Shown here piece by piece: positions 25,757-34,907 of a stretch of DNA of 54,598 nucleotides; the stretch's first letter is position 1; each line of letters starts with the position of its first letter. Made by a program: the position numbers and the translations under genes. Below the pieces are notes generated by a model. The model was not told the origin of the DNA. It did no database searches and saw nothing but the letters and a program-made list of their open reading frames with translations. The stretch is taken from the NCBI GenBank assembly GCA_947631185.1, contig CANRKJ010000011.1, positions 1-54,598 of the forward strand, read 5' to 3'. This DNA is from an uncultured Clostridia bacterium (GTDB taxonomy: Bacteria; Bacillota; Clostridia; TANB77; CAG-508).

Positions 25757-27352
25757 TTATTGACGATACCATTTCTCTATATTTTGATATATATTGAAAA
25801 CATTTGGCTTAAGATTACCAACCAAACTTTGATTGTATACTATATAATCTGTTTCTCTATATAATCCAAAATATGGAGATTCTTCAATATAGATTTCAAA
25901 AATTCTTTTGTATTTTTCAATCAAAGTATTTTCATCAGTAGTATTTGAAACTTCTACTAATAAATTGTTCATTTCTTCATTTGAATAATTTGCTAAATTA
26001 TTTTCTCCAAAAAATGTTTCTACATTTGGACTTAAACCGCACTCCAAACCAGCTATTATTACATCATAATCTTTTTTATTTAATATCTCATTATATTTTT
26101 CTTCACTAACTTCTTTAATAGTTACAGGTACTCCAAAATTAGCATATTGCCCTACAATATTATCTGCAACTGATTTTCTCTGTTCATTATTACTATTAAC
26201 TATTATTGTAAATTCTAATTTTTGATTTTTTCCATCTATGTTCTTTATCCACTCATTATTCTGATATTTCCATCCATCATTTTCCAATATTTGTTTTGCT
26301 TCATCTAAATTAGTAGCTACATTTAAAATATCTGAATATAAAAAACTTCCCATATCTAAACTAAAATTAGATGGTATATATCCTTGCCCTAATGAAGTAG
26401 CGACTAATGAATTTTTGTCTATTACTAAACTAAGGGCCTTTCTAACATTAGCATCAGAAAAAATAGCATTTTGATTATTAAAACTTATAAAATCATAATG
26501 TCTAGTCTTGTATTCAACTTTTGTATGGCCTAATGTTCCAATATAATTATCTATGTCTGTTGTAGAAACATTAATAACATCTATATCACCATTTTTAAAT
26601 GCATCATACACCTCACCAATATTAGCATATAAATTTACATACACTTCCTTTACCATCGGAATCTTATCTTTATCCCAATAATTTTCATTTCTAACTAACT
26701 TTATTACATTATTATCTATTGATTCAATTGAAAATTTGCCTGTTCCAACTGCCATTGGTGTTTTGGATGATAATGTAAAATCTTCATTTTCAAAATATTT
26801 CTCGCTCATAATTGGAAATGTTAAATAATACTCAAAAAAAGGAATTTTTTTATCTATAGAAATTGAAATTGTATAATCATCTATAACGTTTAAAGCAGAT
26901 ACTGAAGCTATATTCGAATAATATTTTGATTTTCCTCCTAGATTAAATATAATTGTATCCATAGTATACTTTACATCTTTTGCTGTAAATTTTGTTCCAT
27001 CTTGAAAATATACTTCATCCCTTAATTTTATTATATAAGTATTATCATCTTTTTTAGCAATTTCTTTTGCTAAACAATATTGAAGTTTTAAATTAGAATC
27101 TAAAGTAACTAAAGGTTCATATATAATTTTTGAAATTTCTTGAATATTTTTATTATTACTTACAAGAGGATTCATTGTATCATATTCTGCTATAGCTAAT
27201 CTCAAATCCGTTTGTATAATAGTTGATTTAGATGTTTGATCTACTATTTCATTTGAATTTTCATCATTTGATTTAAAAAATTTAATACATGTTATTATTA
27301 TTAAAATAATAACAAAAATTACAAATATATATTTAACAATACTGTTTTTCAT
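25757..27352 (-). CDS. Extracellular solute-binding protein, family 5 (peptide type)
   Basis: The 531-residue protein has an N-terminal membrane anchor (about residues 7-25), a polar linker, and the family 5 fold. LRLAIAEYDTMNPLVSNNKNIQEI is the usual start of the mature domain, followed by LKLQYCLAKEI, YIIKLRDEVYFQDGTKFTAKDV (the signature region) and VRKALSLVIDKNSLV. A Cys follows the anchor (IITC), but Thr before it does not fit a strict lipobox. Family members deliver oligopeptides or nickel to an ABC permease, but no permease or ATPase gene is adjacent. AAAGGTG precedes the ATG. It forms its own unit between spoVS and recA. Confidence 0.88.
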   Translation of the reverse strand: MKNSIVKYIFVIFVIILIIITCIKFFKSNDENSNEIVDQTSKSTIIQTDLRLAIAEYDTMNPLVSNNKNIQEISKIIYEPLVTLDSNLKLQYCLAKEIAKKDDNTYIIKLRDEVYFQDGTKFTAKDVKYTMDTIIFNLGGKSKYYSNIASVSALNVIDDYTISISIDKKIPFFEYYLTFPIMSEKYFENEDFTLSSKTPMAVGTGKFSIESIDNNVIKLVRNENYWDKDKIPMVKEVYVNLYANIGEVYDAFKNGDIDVINVSTTDIDNYIGTLGHTKVEYKTRHYDFISFNNQNAIFSDANVRKALSLVIDKNSLVATSLGQGYIPSNFSLDMGSFLYSDILNVATNLDEAKQILENDGWKYQNNEWIKNIDGKNQKLEFTIIVNSNNEQRKSVADNIVGQYANFGVPVTIKEVSEEKYNEILNKKDYDVIIAGLECGLSPNVETFFGENNLANYSNEEMNNLLVEVSNTTDENTLIEKYKRIFEIYIEESPYFGLYRETDYIVYNQSLVGNLKPNVFNIYQNIEKWYRQ

Positions 27353-27440
27353 TACATCACCTTTCCGATGATATAATATATTATTTTTAATTAACTTTCA
27401 AGAGAAAAAATAAATTTATTAAAAACAAATATTAACAAAA

Positions 27441-27468
27441 AAAATAATCGGAATATTTCCGATTACTT
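27441..27468 (-). terminator. Terminator of spoVS
   Basis: TAATCGGAA / TTCCGATTA with a minus-strand T run (TATTTTTTTT) directly after the spoVS stop. Confidence 0.75.
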
Positions 27469-27469
27469 T

Positions 27470-27733
27470 TTATTTTCTTGATTCTATAATAAGTTTTATA
27501 CCTGTTCTATCTTCACCTTCAACTTGAACTTCTGCAAATGCAGGTATACAAACTAAATCGACTCCTGATGGTGCAACAAAACCTCTTGCAATCGCAACAG
27601 CTTTTATTGCCTGATTTAAAGCTCCAGCTCCTATTGCTTGCATTTCTGCTCTTGTAGTTTCTTTTACCAATCCTGCAATTGCTCCTGCTACAGAATTTGG
27701 GTTTGATTTTGATGAAATTTTTAAAACTTCCAT
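27470..27733 (-). CDS. spoVS: Stage V sporulation protein S
   Basis: The 87-residue protein is a full-length SpoVS with the family core KISSKSNPNSVAGAIAG, GAGALNQAIKAVAIARG and VDLVCIPAFAEV, ending near KLIIESRK. In Bacillus it affects spore coat formation and the commitment to septation, and it has an Alba-like nucleic-acid-binding fold. AGGAGG precedes the ATG. A 15-bp palindrome lies in its upstream region. Its base composition is slightly richer than the surroundings because of Ala/Gly codons, as expected for this conserved protein. Confidence 0.97.
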   Translation of the reverse strand: MEVLKISSKSNPNSVAGAIAGLVKETTRAEMQAIGAGALNQAIKAVAIARGFVAPSGVDLVCIPAFAEVQVEGEDRTGIKLIIESRK

Positions 27734-27763
27734 TTCTTTTCCTCCTATTATTTTTTTATCTTG

Positions 27764-27778
27764 TGTTTCAATGAAACA
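27764..27778. promoter_or_regulatory. Palindrome upstream of spoVS
   Basis: TGTTTCAATGAAACA is a perfect 15-base inverted repeat about 30-45 bases before the spoVS start. It could be an operator. The 27734-28070 stretch is otherwise AT-rich without an ORF I can support. Confidence 0.35.
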
Positions 27779-28070
27779 ATTCTACTACTAAAATATATGC
27801 AATGTCCAGTTAATTTAGGCATTTTATTTGACTTTCGTATTTCATATTTTGACATTATTTTAATTTTATTTGTCGAATTTTTTACAATAAAAAAATAATT
27901 TGTAAAAAAATTTAATATATCTTCTTTTTTCGATTTATTTAATTAAGAACAAATAAAAACACAAAAAATTTTTATAATTTATTTTTTTCTCGCTGTAGAA
28001 AATTTTCTATTATGATAACTTCTGTACATATTTGCTCATATAGTTCTTATATATTATTTTCTTAATATAT

Positions 28071-28108
28071 AAAAACAGAAGATTTTATAAAAAATCTTCT
28101 GTTTTTAT
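28071..28108 (-). terminator. Terminator of the HNH endonuclease gene
   Basis: AAAAACAGAAGATTTT pairs with AAATCTTCTGTTTTT, placed eleven bases after the HNH stop, with flanking runs that allow termination in both directions. Confidence 0.75.
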
Positions 28109-28118
28109 AGTCAGAGCC

Positions 28119-28772
28119 TTATTTACCTTTCAGAATTACATTCTCTAAAATTATTTGAATATAATCAGACCTATTCTCCTCCTTACCTATAAATAGAATG
28201 TTAAAGCCGTCAAATAAAAATCCATCTTTTGAAAGAATAACACATCCTTTTTGATTCTTATATTTTTTATAGAAAGCTCTTAACCGTTTGTATTTTGTTC
28301 CTAATGGTTCATTAATGTAAACCGGTGTAATAATAACATGCCTTCTTTCATTTGGTTTCGCAATCCATTCTTCTGGAATTGAAGGAATTGTGCCATATCT
28401 ACGTTCTTCTTGTTTCACTTTCAGATTTTTAAAAAACAGTTTCTTTTCTTCTTTACTTTTTAATGACAAGAATTCATAAAACTCTTCTTCCATCATATTA
28501 GTCTTTAAACTATTACAACTCTTGCATGTTGGATAAAGATTATTAGTAATAGTAGGCCCTCCAAAATCTTGTGGAATTCTATGATCTATCGAATTTGCTA
28601 CATTTTCTCCACAATAGATACATTTATTCCCATAAATTCTGTATGTTAATTCATACATAACTTTTTTAAATGCCGTAAACCGATATAGATAAAGTTTATT
28701 GTCCTTAACCTCAGCTTCAAGAACTCCATCTTTATCATAACATTTAAATTTTTGTGGAAGCAAAATATTCAT
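28119..28772 (-). CDS. HNH endonuclease-domain protein
   Basis: The 217-residue protein has an HNH nuclease domain with a structural zinc site: CIYC (C51, C54), SIDHRIPQDFGG (catalytic D63-H64), the HNH Asn (ITNNLYPTC, near N77) and CKSC (C83, C86). The N-terminal 45 residues and the C-terminal 110 residues match nothing I know; the latter include KPNERRHVIITPVYINEP. Such single-gene HNH proteins can be host nucleases, homing-type enzymes or defence proteins, and the neighbours (spoVS, a carboxypeptidase) give no hint. GAGGTG precedes the ATG. It is an isolated unit and a candidate for recent acquisition. Confidence 0.85.
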   Translation of the reverse strand: MNILLPQKFKCYDKDGVLEAEVKDNKLYLYRFTAFKKVMYELTYRIYGNKCIYCGENVANSIDHRIPQDFGGPTITNNLYPTCKSCNSLKTNMMEEEFYEFLSLKSKEEKKLFFKNLKVKQEERRYGTIPSIPEEWIAKPNERRHVIITPVYINEPLGTKYKRLRAFYKKYKNQKGCVILSKDGFLFDGFNILFIGKEENRSDYIQIILENVILKGK

Positions 28773-28862
28773 TTTATCACCTCAATAATGTAATTATATA
28801 GTTTATTGCTTACATTTGAATTCTATAACACTTTTGCCTATTTGTCAATTTTAAATTTTCTT

Positions 28863-30062
28863 TTATCTTAAAACTCTTAACCATCTACCAAATAAATTAT
28901 AAAATGTATTAGCTAAATTCTGTTTTTCTATATTTTCCTGTGCTACTAAATTTACTTCCGAAATTATTTCCGAATCTAATTTTATTTGAACTTTCCCTAA
29001 TATCTGTCCTTCATGAATAGGAACTGATATATTTTCTTCTAAAGAAACTTCTTGCACTATATCTTTTGATTTACCTTTTGAAATAACTGCTCCAATATCA
29101 TTTTCTAATACTAAATTAGTATTTGATTTAGTTGCTTTCTCTAATTCAATAGATTGAATAATGTCTCCTTTTTTTCCTAAATTTACACATTCGTAATTAC
29201 TGAACCCATAATCCAATAGTTGCTTTGCTTCGCCAAACCTCAATTTAGTAGTAGGAGCTCTCAAAATAACTGCAATTAATTTTAAATTATTTCTCGTTGC
29301 GGAAGCAGATAAATTATATAATGCCAAACTAGTTGAACCAGTTTTCAAACCAGTACACCCTTCATATGTCCTAACTAACTTATTAGTATTTGTAAGCTCT
29401 GATTTTCCATCCCTTAACGAATCTGTCCATATTTTCGTAAATTTTATAATATCAGGGTGTTTTTCTAAAAGTTCTCTAGACATAATTGAAATATCATAAC
29501 TTGATGTAACATGACCATCTTCATCTATACCATGACAATTTTTAAATACAGTATCATTCATTCCAAGTTCTTTTGCTCTTTCATTCATTTTCTGAACAAA
29601 AGCTTCTTCACTTCCAGCTAAATTTTCTGCAAATGCCACTACAACGTCGTTGGCCGAAACAACACATACAGCTTTAAGTGCATCTTCTACAGAAAGTTGC
29701 TCACCTGGTTCAAACCAAATTTGAGATCCTCCCATAGACGACGCCTTATCAGAACAAGTTATCATATCTGTATATGACAATTTGCCAGAATCTATTGCTT
29801 CCATAATAAGTAAAATACTCATTATTTTAGTAACACTAGCAGGTCTTAATTTTGCATGAGAATTTTTTTCATATAATACTTTACCTGTACTCTGTTCAAT
29901 TAAAATTGCACTCTCAGACTCCAGTTTCATAAAATCGCCATCAGCTGAAACTTCTTTCGTAGCAGAATTATCTGACCAAACATATTGAGTTTCAGTACAA
30001 AATATAATATTTGAAAATATCATTAAAAATAAAATAAATAAAATCTCTATTTTCCTAAGCAT
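28863..30062 (-). CDS. D-alanyl-D-alanine carboxypeptidase (DacF/PBP5 type)
   Basis: This secreted serine D,D-carboxypeptidase trims the terminal D-Ala of peptidoglycan stem peptides. I start it at the ATG at 30062 because GGAGG lies five bases upstream and a signal peptide begins there (MLRKIEILFILFLMIFSN). The upstream in-frame ATG at 30125 lies in the preceding terminator. The protein has 399 residues. It shows ASVTKIMSI (SxxK), SANDVV (SxN) and GLKTGSTS (KTG), then a beta-rich C-terminal domain and an amphipathic tail (NLFGRWLRVLR) that can sit on the membrane, as in PBP5. In spore formers this family includes DacF, which tunes cortex cross-linking. Confidence 0.93.
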   Translation of the reverse strand: MLRKIEILFILFLMIFSNIIFCTETQYVWSDNSATKEVSADGDFMKLESESAILIEQSTGKVLYEKNSHAKLRPASVTKIMSILLIMEAIDSGKLSYTDMITCSDKASSMGGSQIWFEPGEQLSVEDALKAVCVVSANDVVVAFAENLAGSEEAFVQKMNERAKELGMNDTVFKNCHGIDEDGHVTSSYDISIMSRELLEKHPDIIKFTKIWTDSLRDGKSELTNTNKLVRTYEGCTGLKTGSTSLALYNLSASATRNNLKLIAVILRAPTTKLRFGEAKQLLDYGFSNYECVNLGKKGDIIQSIELEKATKSNTNLVLENDIGAVISKGKSKDIVQEVSLEENISVPIHEGQILGKVQIKLDSEIISEVNLVAQENIEKQNLANTFYNLFGRWLRVLR

Positions 30063-30102
30063 ATTTACCTCCATTTTTAACAATATATTCACATATATAT
30101 AT

Positions 30103-30150
30103 AATAATACCTTAAAATTGCTCATTAATGAGTAATTTTAAGGTATTATT
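30103..30150 (-). terminator. Terminator between patatin and carboxypeptidase genes
   Basis: A long stem, AATAATACCTTAAAATT with its complement and inner GCTCATT/AATGAGT pairing, begins at the patatin stop codon. It separates the two minus-strand genes. Confidence 0.75.
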
Positions 30151-31322
30151 CATTTCAATAAATAATTTTCTAGTTCTAATAAAGAATCCATTGAATCAAA
30201 ATATTCTTGTAAAAATTTTTTTAAATATGATATTTTTTTAGAAACTGGTTGATTCATATATATGTCTGTCGCAAAACAAATCCCCAATCCTCCATCAAAA
30301 ATTTTTAAAATATTTCGTTTTACACTTGGTATAGATTTAGTATGTATTGCATTCTTTAATGTTTCATATTCTTTTTTTGCATTTTCGTGCTTTGTATATA
30401 ATTCTTCTATAAATTCATTAAAATTATATAATTTATATTTATTCATTTTATAAATCCTTGCAGAATTTTCTAGGCCATATATTGTTTGAAGATTAAACAC
30501 TTCTAGCATTTTGTTAAATTCTTCTGATGAAAAATAAAAAATATGTCCTTGAGCTTTATTAAAAACCCTTAAAGTATCTAAATATCCAAGAATAATATTA
30601 TTTTTAATCTTTTCATGATTAAATTCGAAAATTCCACCCAAATCTTCTTTTGGAGAAATTACTTTTAAATACACATCTTTTTTAACCATTTTTTTACCAA
30701 AGCCTATTCCTGAAATATTTGCAACAATTATATTTTTATATCCTTCTTCTAATAACATATTTATTGGAATATTATCGTAAAGTCCACCATCCATAAACTC
30801 TTTATCACCAATTTTTTGTGCTTTAAAAATTGGAAAACACGAACTTGCCAATAGATAATTAACCATTTCTTCTTTTGGAATATCTCTTTTGAATATTTTC
30901 ATTGGTTCTTTATTTTTCGGAGAATATGTTATAAGTCCAAAATCTATATTAGAGTTATAAATCTTATCTATATCTATATATTTATTTATAGTTTCTTTTA
31001 GTGGAGTATTAGCAATACCTTTATTTTCAATAAAATCAATTGCCAAACTTCTTATATTTCTTATATTAAATAAATCTTTATTTTCGTCAAAATTACCATT
31101 TAATTCCATTATGTCTTTTAATTCAATGTTTTCATATAATTTTTCCATTAAATTTATATCATTTTGAAGCATCAAAGCTCCGTTTATTGAACCAATTGAT
31201 GCACCTGCAATGGCTTTTACATTTATTTTTAACTCTTTTAAAGCTTTCCAAACTCCAACTTGATAAGCTCCTCTAGTTCCACCGCCTTCTAGCACCAATG
31301 CATATTCTCTATTATCTTTCAT
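30150..31322 (-). CDS. Patatin-like phospholipase
   Basis: The 390-residue protein belongs to the patatin serine-hydrolase family, which cleaves acyl chains from lipids with a Ser-Asp dyad. It has the oxyanion-hole GGGTRGAY (residues 13-20), the nucleophile elbow GASIGS (S42) and DGG in FMDGGLYDNIP. The C-terminal 150 residues are charged and helical and differ from short YchK-type members. There is no signal peptide, so it is probably cytoplasmic or membrane-peripheral. It lies just downstream of the 31358-37641 operon on the same strand, with a 35-base gap, and could be transcribed with it. Confidence 0.9.
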   Translation of the reverse strand: MKDNREYALVLEGGGTRGAYQVGVWKALKELKINVKAIAGASIGSINGALMLQNDINLMEKLYENIELKDIMELNGNFDENKDLFNIRNIRSLAIDFIENKGIANTPLKETINKYIDIDKIYNSNIDFGLITYSPKNKEPMKIFKRDIPKEEMVNYLLASSCFPIFKAQKIGDKEFMDGGLYDNIPINMLLEEGYKNIIVANISGIGFGKKMVKKDVYLKVISPKEDLGGIFEFNHEKIKNNIILGYLDTLRVFNKAQGHIFYFSSEEFNKMLEVFNLQTIYGLENSARIYKMNKYKLYNFNEFIEELYTKHENAKKEYETLKNAIHTKSIPSVKRNILKIFDGGLGICFATDIYMNQPVSKKISYLKKFLQEYFDSMDSLLELENYLLK

Positions 31323-31357
31323 ATATAACTCCTAATATATTATTTTTTAATAGATTT

Positions 31358-31846
31358 TTATTTTTTTACTATTTTATTAATAAAATTAAAAAATTTCTTT
31401 AATATTTTCTTAAAAATATTTTCTTTTAAAATTAAACTAGTTTCATCAACTTGCTCTTGTTCATTATTCAATTCTATTTTTTCACTGTGTAATTCTATAT
31501 TTTCATTATTTAATACTTTTTTCTCATTATTGTTTGAAATTGCATTTACTTTTTCTAAATATCTTTTTTTATCATTTATCATTACATAATAATCTATTTT
31601 TAATTTTTCCTCATTACTTGCAAAATAATTTTTGTATAAACTTAATATAATAGCCTTTGCTTCTTTTGAAATATTCTGTCCCATTAAATCTTTTGAATAA
31701 TCAATTTCGTATTTATATTCTGGATCTGATTTTTTTCTAATATATTCAATTTGTTCTTTTGGAATTTTATTTAACTCCTCTATAGAAAGAAAATTATCAA
31801 ATAAAGTCAAAACTTCACTACATGCATTTGCATAGTTATTGGCCAT
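31358..31846 (-). CDS. Unrecognised helical protein with N-terminal ACSE domain
   Basis: The 162-residue protein has an N-terminal domain of about 90 residues (NNYANACSEVLTLF ... EAKAIILSLYKNYFASNEEKLKI) that visibly matches the 105-aa protein at 37324. Both have ACSE near the start, an acidic helix, a KSD motif in the middle and an EA/ET-I-L-x-x-Y-K helix at the end. A Lys/Asn/Glu-rich linker (about 105-140) and a strongly basic C-terminal helix (KKILKKFFNFINKIVKK) follow, which might touch membrane or nucleic acid. The function is unknown. Its ATG directly abuts the stop of the preceding ORF, and GAAGGAGG lies inside that ORF. It is the last gene of the operon. Confidence 0.7.
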   Translation of the reverse strand: MANNYANACSEVLTLFDNFLSIEELNKIPKEQIEYIRKKSDPEYKYEIDYSKDLMGQNISKEAKAIILSLYKNYFASNEEKLKIDYYVMINDKKRYLEKVNAISNNNEKKVLNNENIELHSEKIELNNEQEQVDETSLILKENIFKKILKKFFNFINKIVKK

Positions 31847-32338
31847 TTAACTTCTACCTCCTTCTATAGTTTCTTTTTCCTTTTCTTTATATCCCAAAAA
31901 CTTTGTAGCATTTCTTATATCAGTTTCACTTGGGACATTATCACCACTTAAAGCTAATTTTGCAAAAGCTTTCATTTTTTTATTTTTTATAATTCTATCA
32001 TTGTTTTTTTCTGCAATACTACTAATTAAAGATTCTTTTACAGATTCTGACATTTCTGCATTTTTAATTATAGAAATATTTTCATAAGCCACTTCTGCTT
32101 CTTTAGAATCAAATTTTGGAGTTAATTTACTTTTTTTAATAATTTCATCAGATTCTCTAATACTTTTATCCATTATATCTAAATATTCTATTTCTTTTTC
32201 TCTTATTTCTTCTGTATTAAGGGGCTCTCCGTTTAAAACAACTCTACATACTGCATTTTTAATATCATCTTCTAAATCATCTAATCTATCTTCATTATTT
32301 TCATTTGCTCTTCTTGAATAGCCATAATAGTATCCGTA
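31847..32338 (-). pseudogene. C-terminal segment of the metallopeptidase protein, in a shifted frame
   Basis: An open frame runs from about 32338 to the stop at 31847, but its only ATG is internal, at 32173. Codons upstream of that ATG clearly look coding (RRANENNEDRLDDLEDDIKN, then LNGEPLNTEEIREKEIEYLD) and have no ATG, GTG or TTG. The simplest reading is that the 856-aa ORF originally continued into this frame near 32339 (RVMNTAL then YGYYYGYSRRAN), giving a protein of about 1,000 residues. It has one base too many, either by mutation, by assembly error or corrected by programmed frameshifting. The segment is about 160 residues, helical and charged (KAFAKLALSGDNVPSETDI). If it starts at 32173 it is a free 108-aa protein. 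Confidence 0.6.
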
Positions 32339-34871
32339 AAGCTGTATTCATAACTCTAGTTAAATAATCTTTTCTATCACTTTCAGGAATTTCTTCTATT
32401 TCATCTTTTAACAAATCACATAATTTTTGATAATCTACTTCTCTAGCTTTACCAGACTCATATTTTTCTTTATAAACCACCTTCTTTTCCTGATATTCAA
32501 TTCCTTCAAGAAAAATGTAATTATTGTTAGATTTTGGTTGATATTCAACTCCTTCAAGAAAAATATAATTATTGTCAAATTTTCTATTATCATCAGATTG
32601 AACTATACATTCATCAAAATGAGTTATTTGGAAATATCTAACATTTCTATTAATTTCATCATTTCTTTCCATTCTTTTAATATCAACATTATATTTGTCT
32701 ACTTTTTTTTGATCATCTTCATTTTGTATAAAAAACCCTATTGCACCATTCTTTAAAGAACGTTTATGCTTATTTATTCTTTCAGTAAATTGTAGAGCCC
32801 TTTTTATCCATTTCTCACTTGGCTCATCTTTAGAAGAATCTTTATCTTTTATAATATCAATAATTTCAGGGAAATCATCAAGATTTGCACCATAAACTGA
32901 TTTTAAAATTTCTGATAGAGAAAAATATAATATCGAATCTCTATAATTTTCAGGTAAATTTTGCATTATTTTTTCTATATCATCTCTAACTTTTCTGAAA
33001 TTTAAAATGGCAGTATTCTTTTTACCAAAATATATATCACTACTACTGCTACACCACATAAGAACATTTGGAAGAGCAAGTGATTTATCATCATTTAATT
33101 CTATACTATATTTTTTTGGATCATCTAAAAATTCTTTTATTGCTTCTGAAACAACAAAACTCTCCATTAATCTAGAATATCCATCCATAACAATTACTGG
33201 CCTATTATCTACTTCTACTTTACTAAAATCTGGATTACAAATAATTGAATGTTGATTTTTTGAAATATAATTTCTTTCTATTTTATAGCACTTTTTTCTT
33301 TCTTGATTTTCTACAGTATTAAGGAGCTTCTCTGTTCTCCAATATCTTTCTATACCACCTACATTTATAACATCTTGTTTTTTTTCATCAATATGTATTA
33401 AACTTGTTCTATTATCTCTTTTTTGTACAAATAAATCATTTGAAATTTTAAAAATATGAGTTTCAACAACTCCTTTAATATCATCATTATTCATTTGAGA
33501 AAATTTTGAAATTAAACTAGAATATTTATTGATTATATTACGTACAAATTCTTCATTAATATTATCCGGTAAATTTAATGCTATGCCAATATCAATAGCG
33601 GATTTTTTAGTTTTTTCATCAAAATTAAATTTTTCTATAATAAGAGACATATCCATTAAAAAAGAGGTCAAATCAAATTTACCATTAATACTATAACCTG
33701 ATGATTTTTCTTTTCTATTTGTTATTATTGAATTAAATAAATTCATTTCATTTAAATTATTTGTTATATTTCTTAATTTTGAAACATCTATATGACTATA
33801 TGTTACATTCCTACTAGGAATAATCCAACTATCCACATTTTGATTTTCAATCTTATCTATAGAAAGTTCTTGAAAAATTGCATTAATAGCATTATTCATA
33901 ATTTTATTTTGAAAATCCAGAAATTCTTGACTTCCAAAATCTAAACCAAAACAATTTTTTTTACCCCTAAAAAAATTAAAAATCTTTTCATCAATATTTT
34001 CAATATCTTTTATTATTCTTTCTGGATTTACTTTTCCATTTTCTATATATTCTAAATTATGTGCTTTTTTTCTAAAATAATTTACTGTTATATTATTAAT
34101 ATATTTTCTTATTTCAGGATATACATTTTTTTCCAAATCATTTTTTTTGTCAGTATACTCTTTTTCTTCTTCAGGAGTTTTATTACTTTTAAGAGATTTG
34201 TCTGAATGCAAGAATATATGAGTTTGGTCTAATAATTTATTAAAATCTAGAAATAAATCTTTATTTGGCTTTCCATCTTCTGACAAATATGTAGAAAATC
34301 CCTCATCAGATTTTTCAGTTCTTCCTTTTAAAAAAGATTTTATTAAAAAGTCTCCCATTATATTATGTAAAATTTCTACAAAATCAACATTTGTCACATA
34401 AGAATAAGCTACATTAACATTACCTGTTTTTATTTTTTCTAATTCTCTATTTAAATATTCTGTAAGCCCTTCATTTAGGAATGTACCATATCTTTGGTTA
34501 ATCAAATTTAAAAAATTTATTTCATCTGATTTTGAAAAAGAAAAATCTGTAATAAAATGTATAGTTTCATGGCGATTAACGTTTTCATCAATATATTCTG
34601 GGTGAAGTTTAATTTTATTTGTTCCAGACGTATAAAATCCAGCCGCATTAGGATGATCTATTTTATCTTGTTCTGAAAAAACCTCCACAACTAATTGTTT
34701 TAATCTATCAGATAAATAGTTTTTATCAATCCATCTTAAAAAATTTTTTTCTCCTAATCCCTCATAAATTCCATTTAATGTTTCAAAAACTAAATTATTA
34801 AATTCTGGATTAATTTTTTGATTTTCTTTTACAGCATTAGAAAAAGTATCATCATACTTTGAATTAGCCAT
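32301..34871 (-). CDS. Large protein with N-terminal HExxH (gluzincin-like) metallopeptidase signature
   Basis: The 856-residue protein is not one I can name. Residues 101-105 are HETIH, and 29 residues later comes NEGLTEYL (133-140), the pattern of a zinc metallopeptidase with a downstream Glu ligand as in gluzincins. The preceding TNKIKLHPEYIDENVNR also looks like the strand and loop before an HExxH helix. The remaining 700 residues are charged and mixed alpha/beta, with no membrane segment. Near residue 790 two near-identical units (NNYIFLEGVEYQPKS and NNYIFLEGIEYQEKK) are in tandem. There is no signal peptide, so it is presumably cytoplasmic. The last 12 residues (RILLWLFKKSK) appear to be out of frame. 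It lies 36 bases downstream of folA. Confidence 0.75.
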   Translation of the reverse strand: MANSKYDDTFSNAVKENQKINPEFNNLVFETLNGIYEGLGEKNFLRWIDKNYLSDRLKQLVVEVFSEQDKIDHPNAAGFYTSGTNKIKLHPEYIDENVNRHETIHFITDFSFSKSDEINFLNLINQRYGTFLNEGLTEYLNRELEKIKTGNVNVAYSYVTNVDFVEILHNIMGDFLIKSFLKGRTEKSDEGFSTYLSEDGKPNKDLFLDFNKLLDQTHIFLHSDKSLKSNKTPEEEKEYTDKKNDLEKNVYPEIRKYINNITVNYFRKKAHNLEYIENGKVNPERIIKDIENIDEKIFNFFRGKKNCFGLDFGSQEFLDFQNKIMNNAINAIFQELSIDKIENQNVDSWIIPSRNVTYSHIDVSKLRNITNNLNEMNLFNSIITNRKEKSSGYSINGKFDLTSFLMDMSLIIEKFNFDEKTKKSAIDIGIALNLPDNINEEFVRNIINKYSSLISKFSQMNNDDIKGVVETHIFKISNDLFVQKRDNRTSLIHIDEKKQDVINVGGIERYWRTEKLLNTVENQERKKCYKIERNYISKNQHSIICNPDFSKVEVDNRPVIVMDGYSRLMESFVVSEAIKEFLDDPKKYSIELNDDKSLALPNVLMWCSSSSDIYFGKKNTAILNFRKVRDDIEKIMQNLPENYRDSILYFSLSEILKSVYGANLDDFPEIIDIIKDKDSSKDEPSEKWIKRALQFTERINKHKRSLKNGAIGFFIQNEDDQKKVDKYNVDIKRMERNDEINRNVRYFQITHFDECIVQSDDNRKFDNNYIFLEGVEYQPKSNNNYIFLEGIEYQEKKVVYKEKYESGKAREVDYQKLCDLLKDEIEEIPESDRKDYLTRVMNTALRILLWLFKKSK

Positions 34872-34907
34872 TTTTTCTCCTTTGTATCTTAATTAAATTC
34901 ATTAGTT

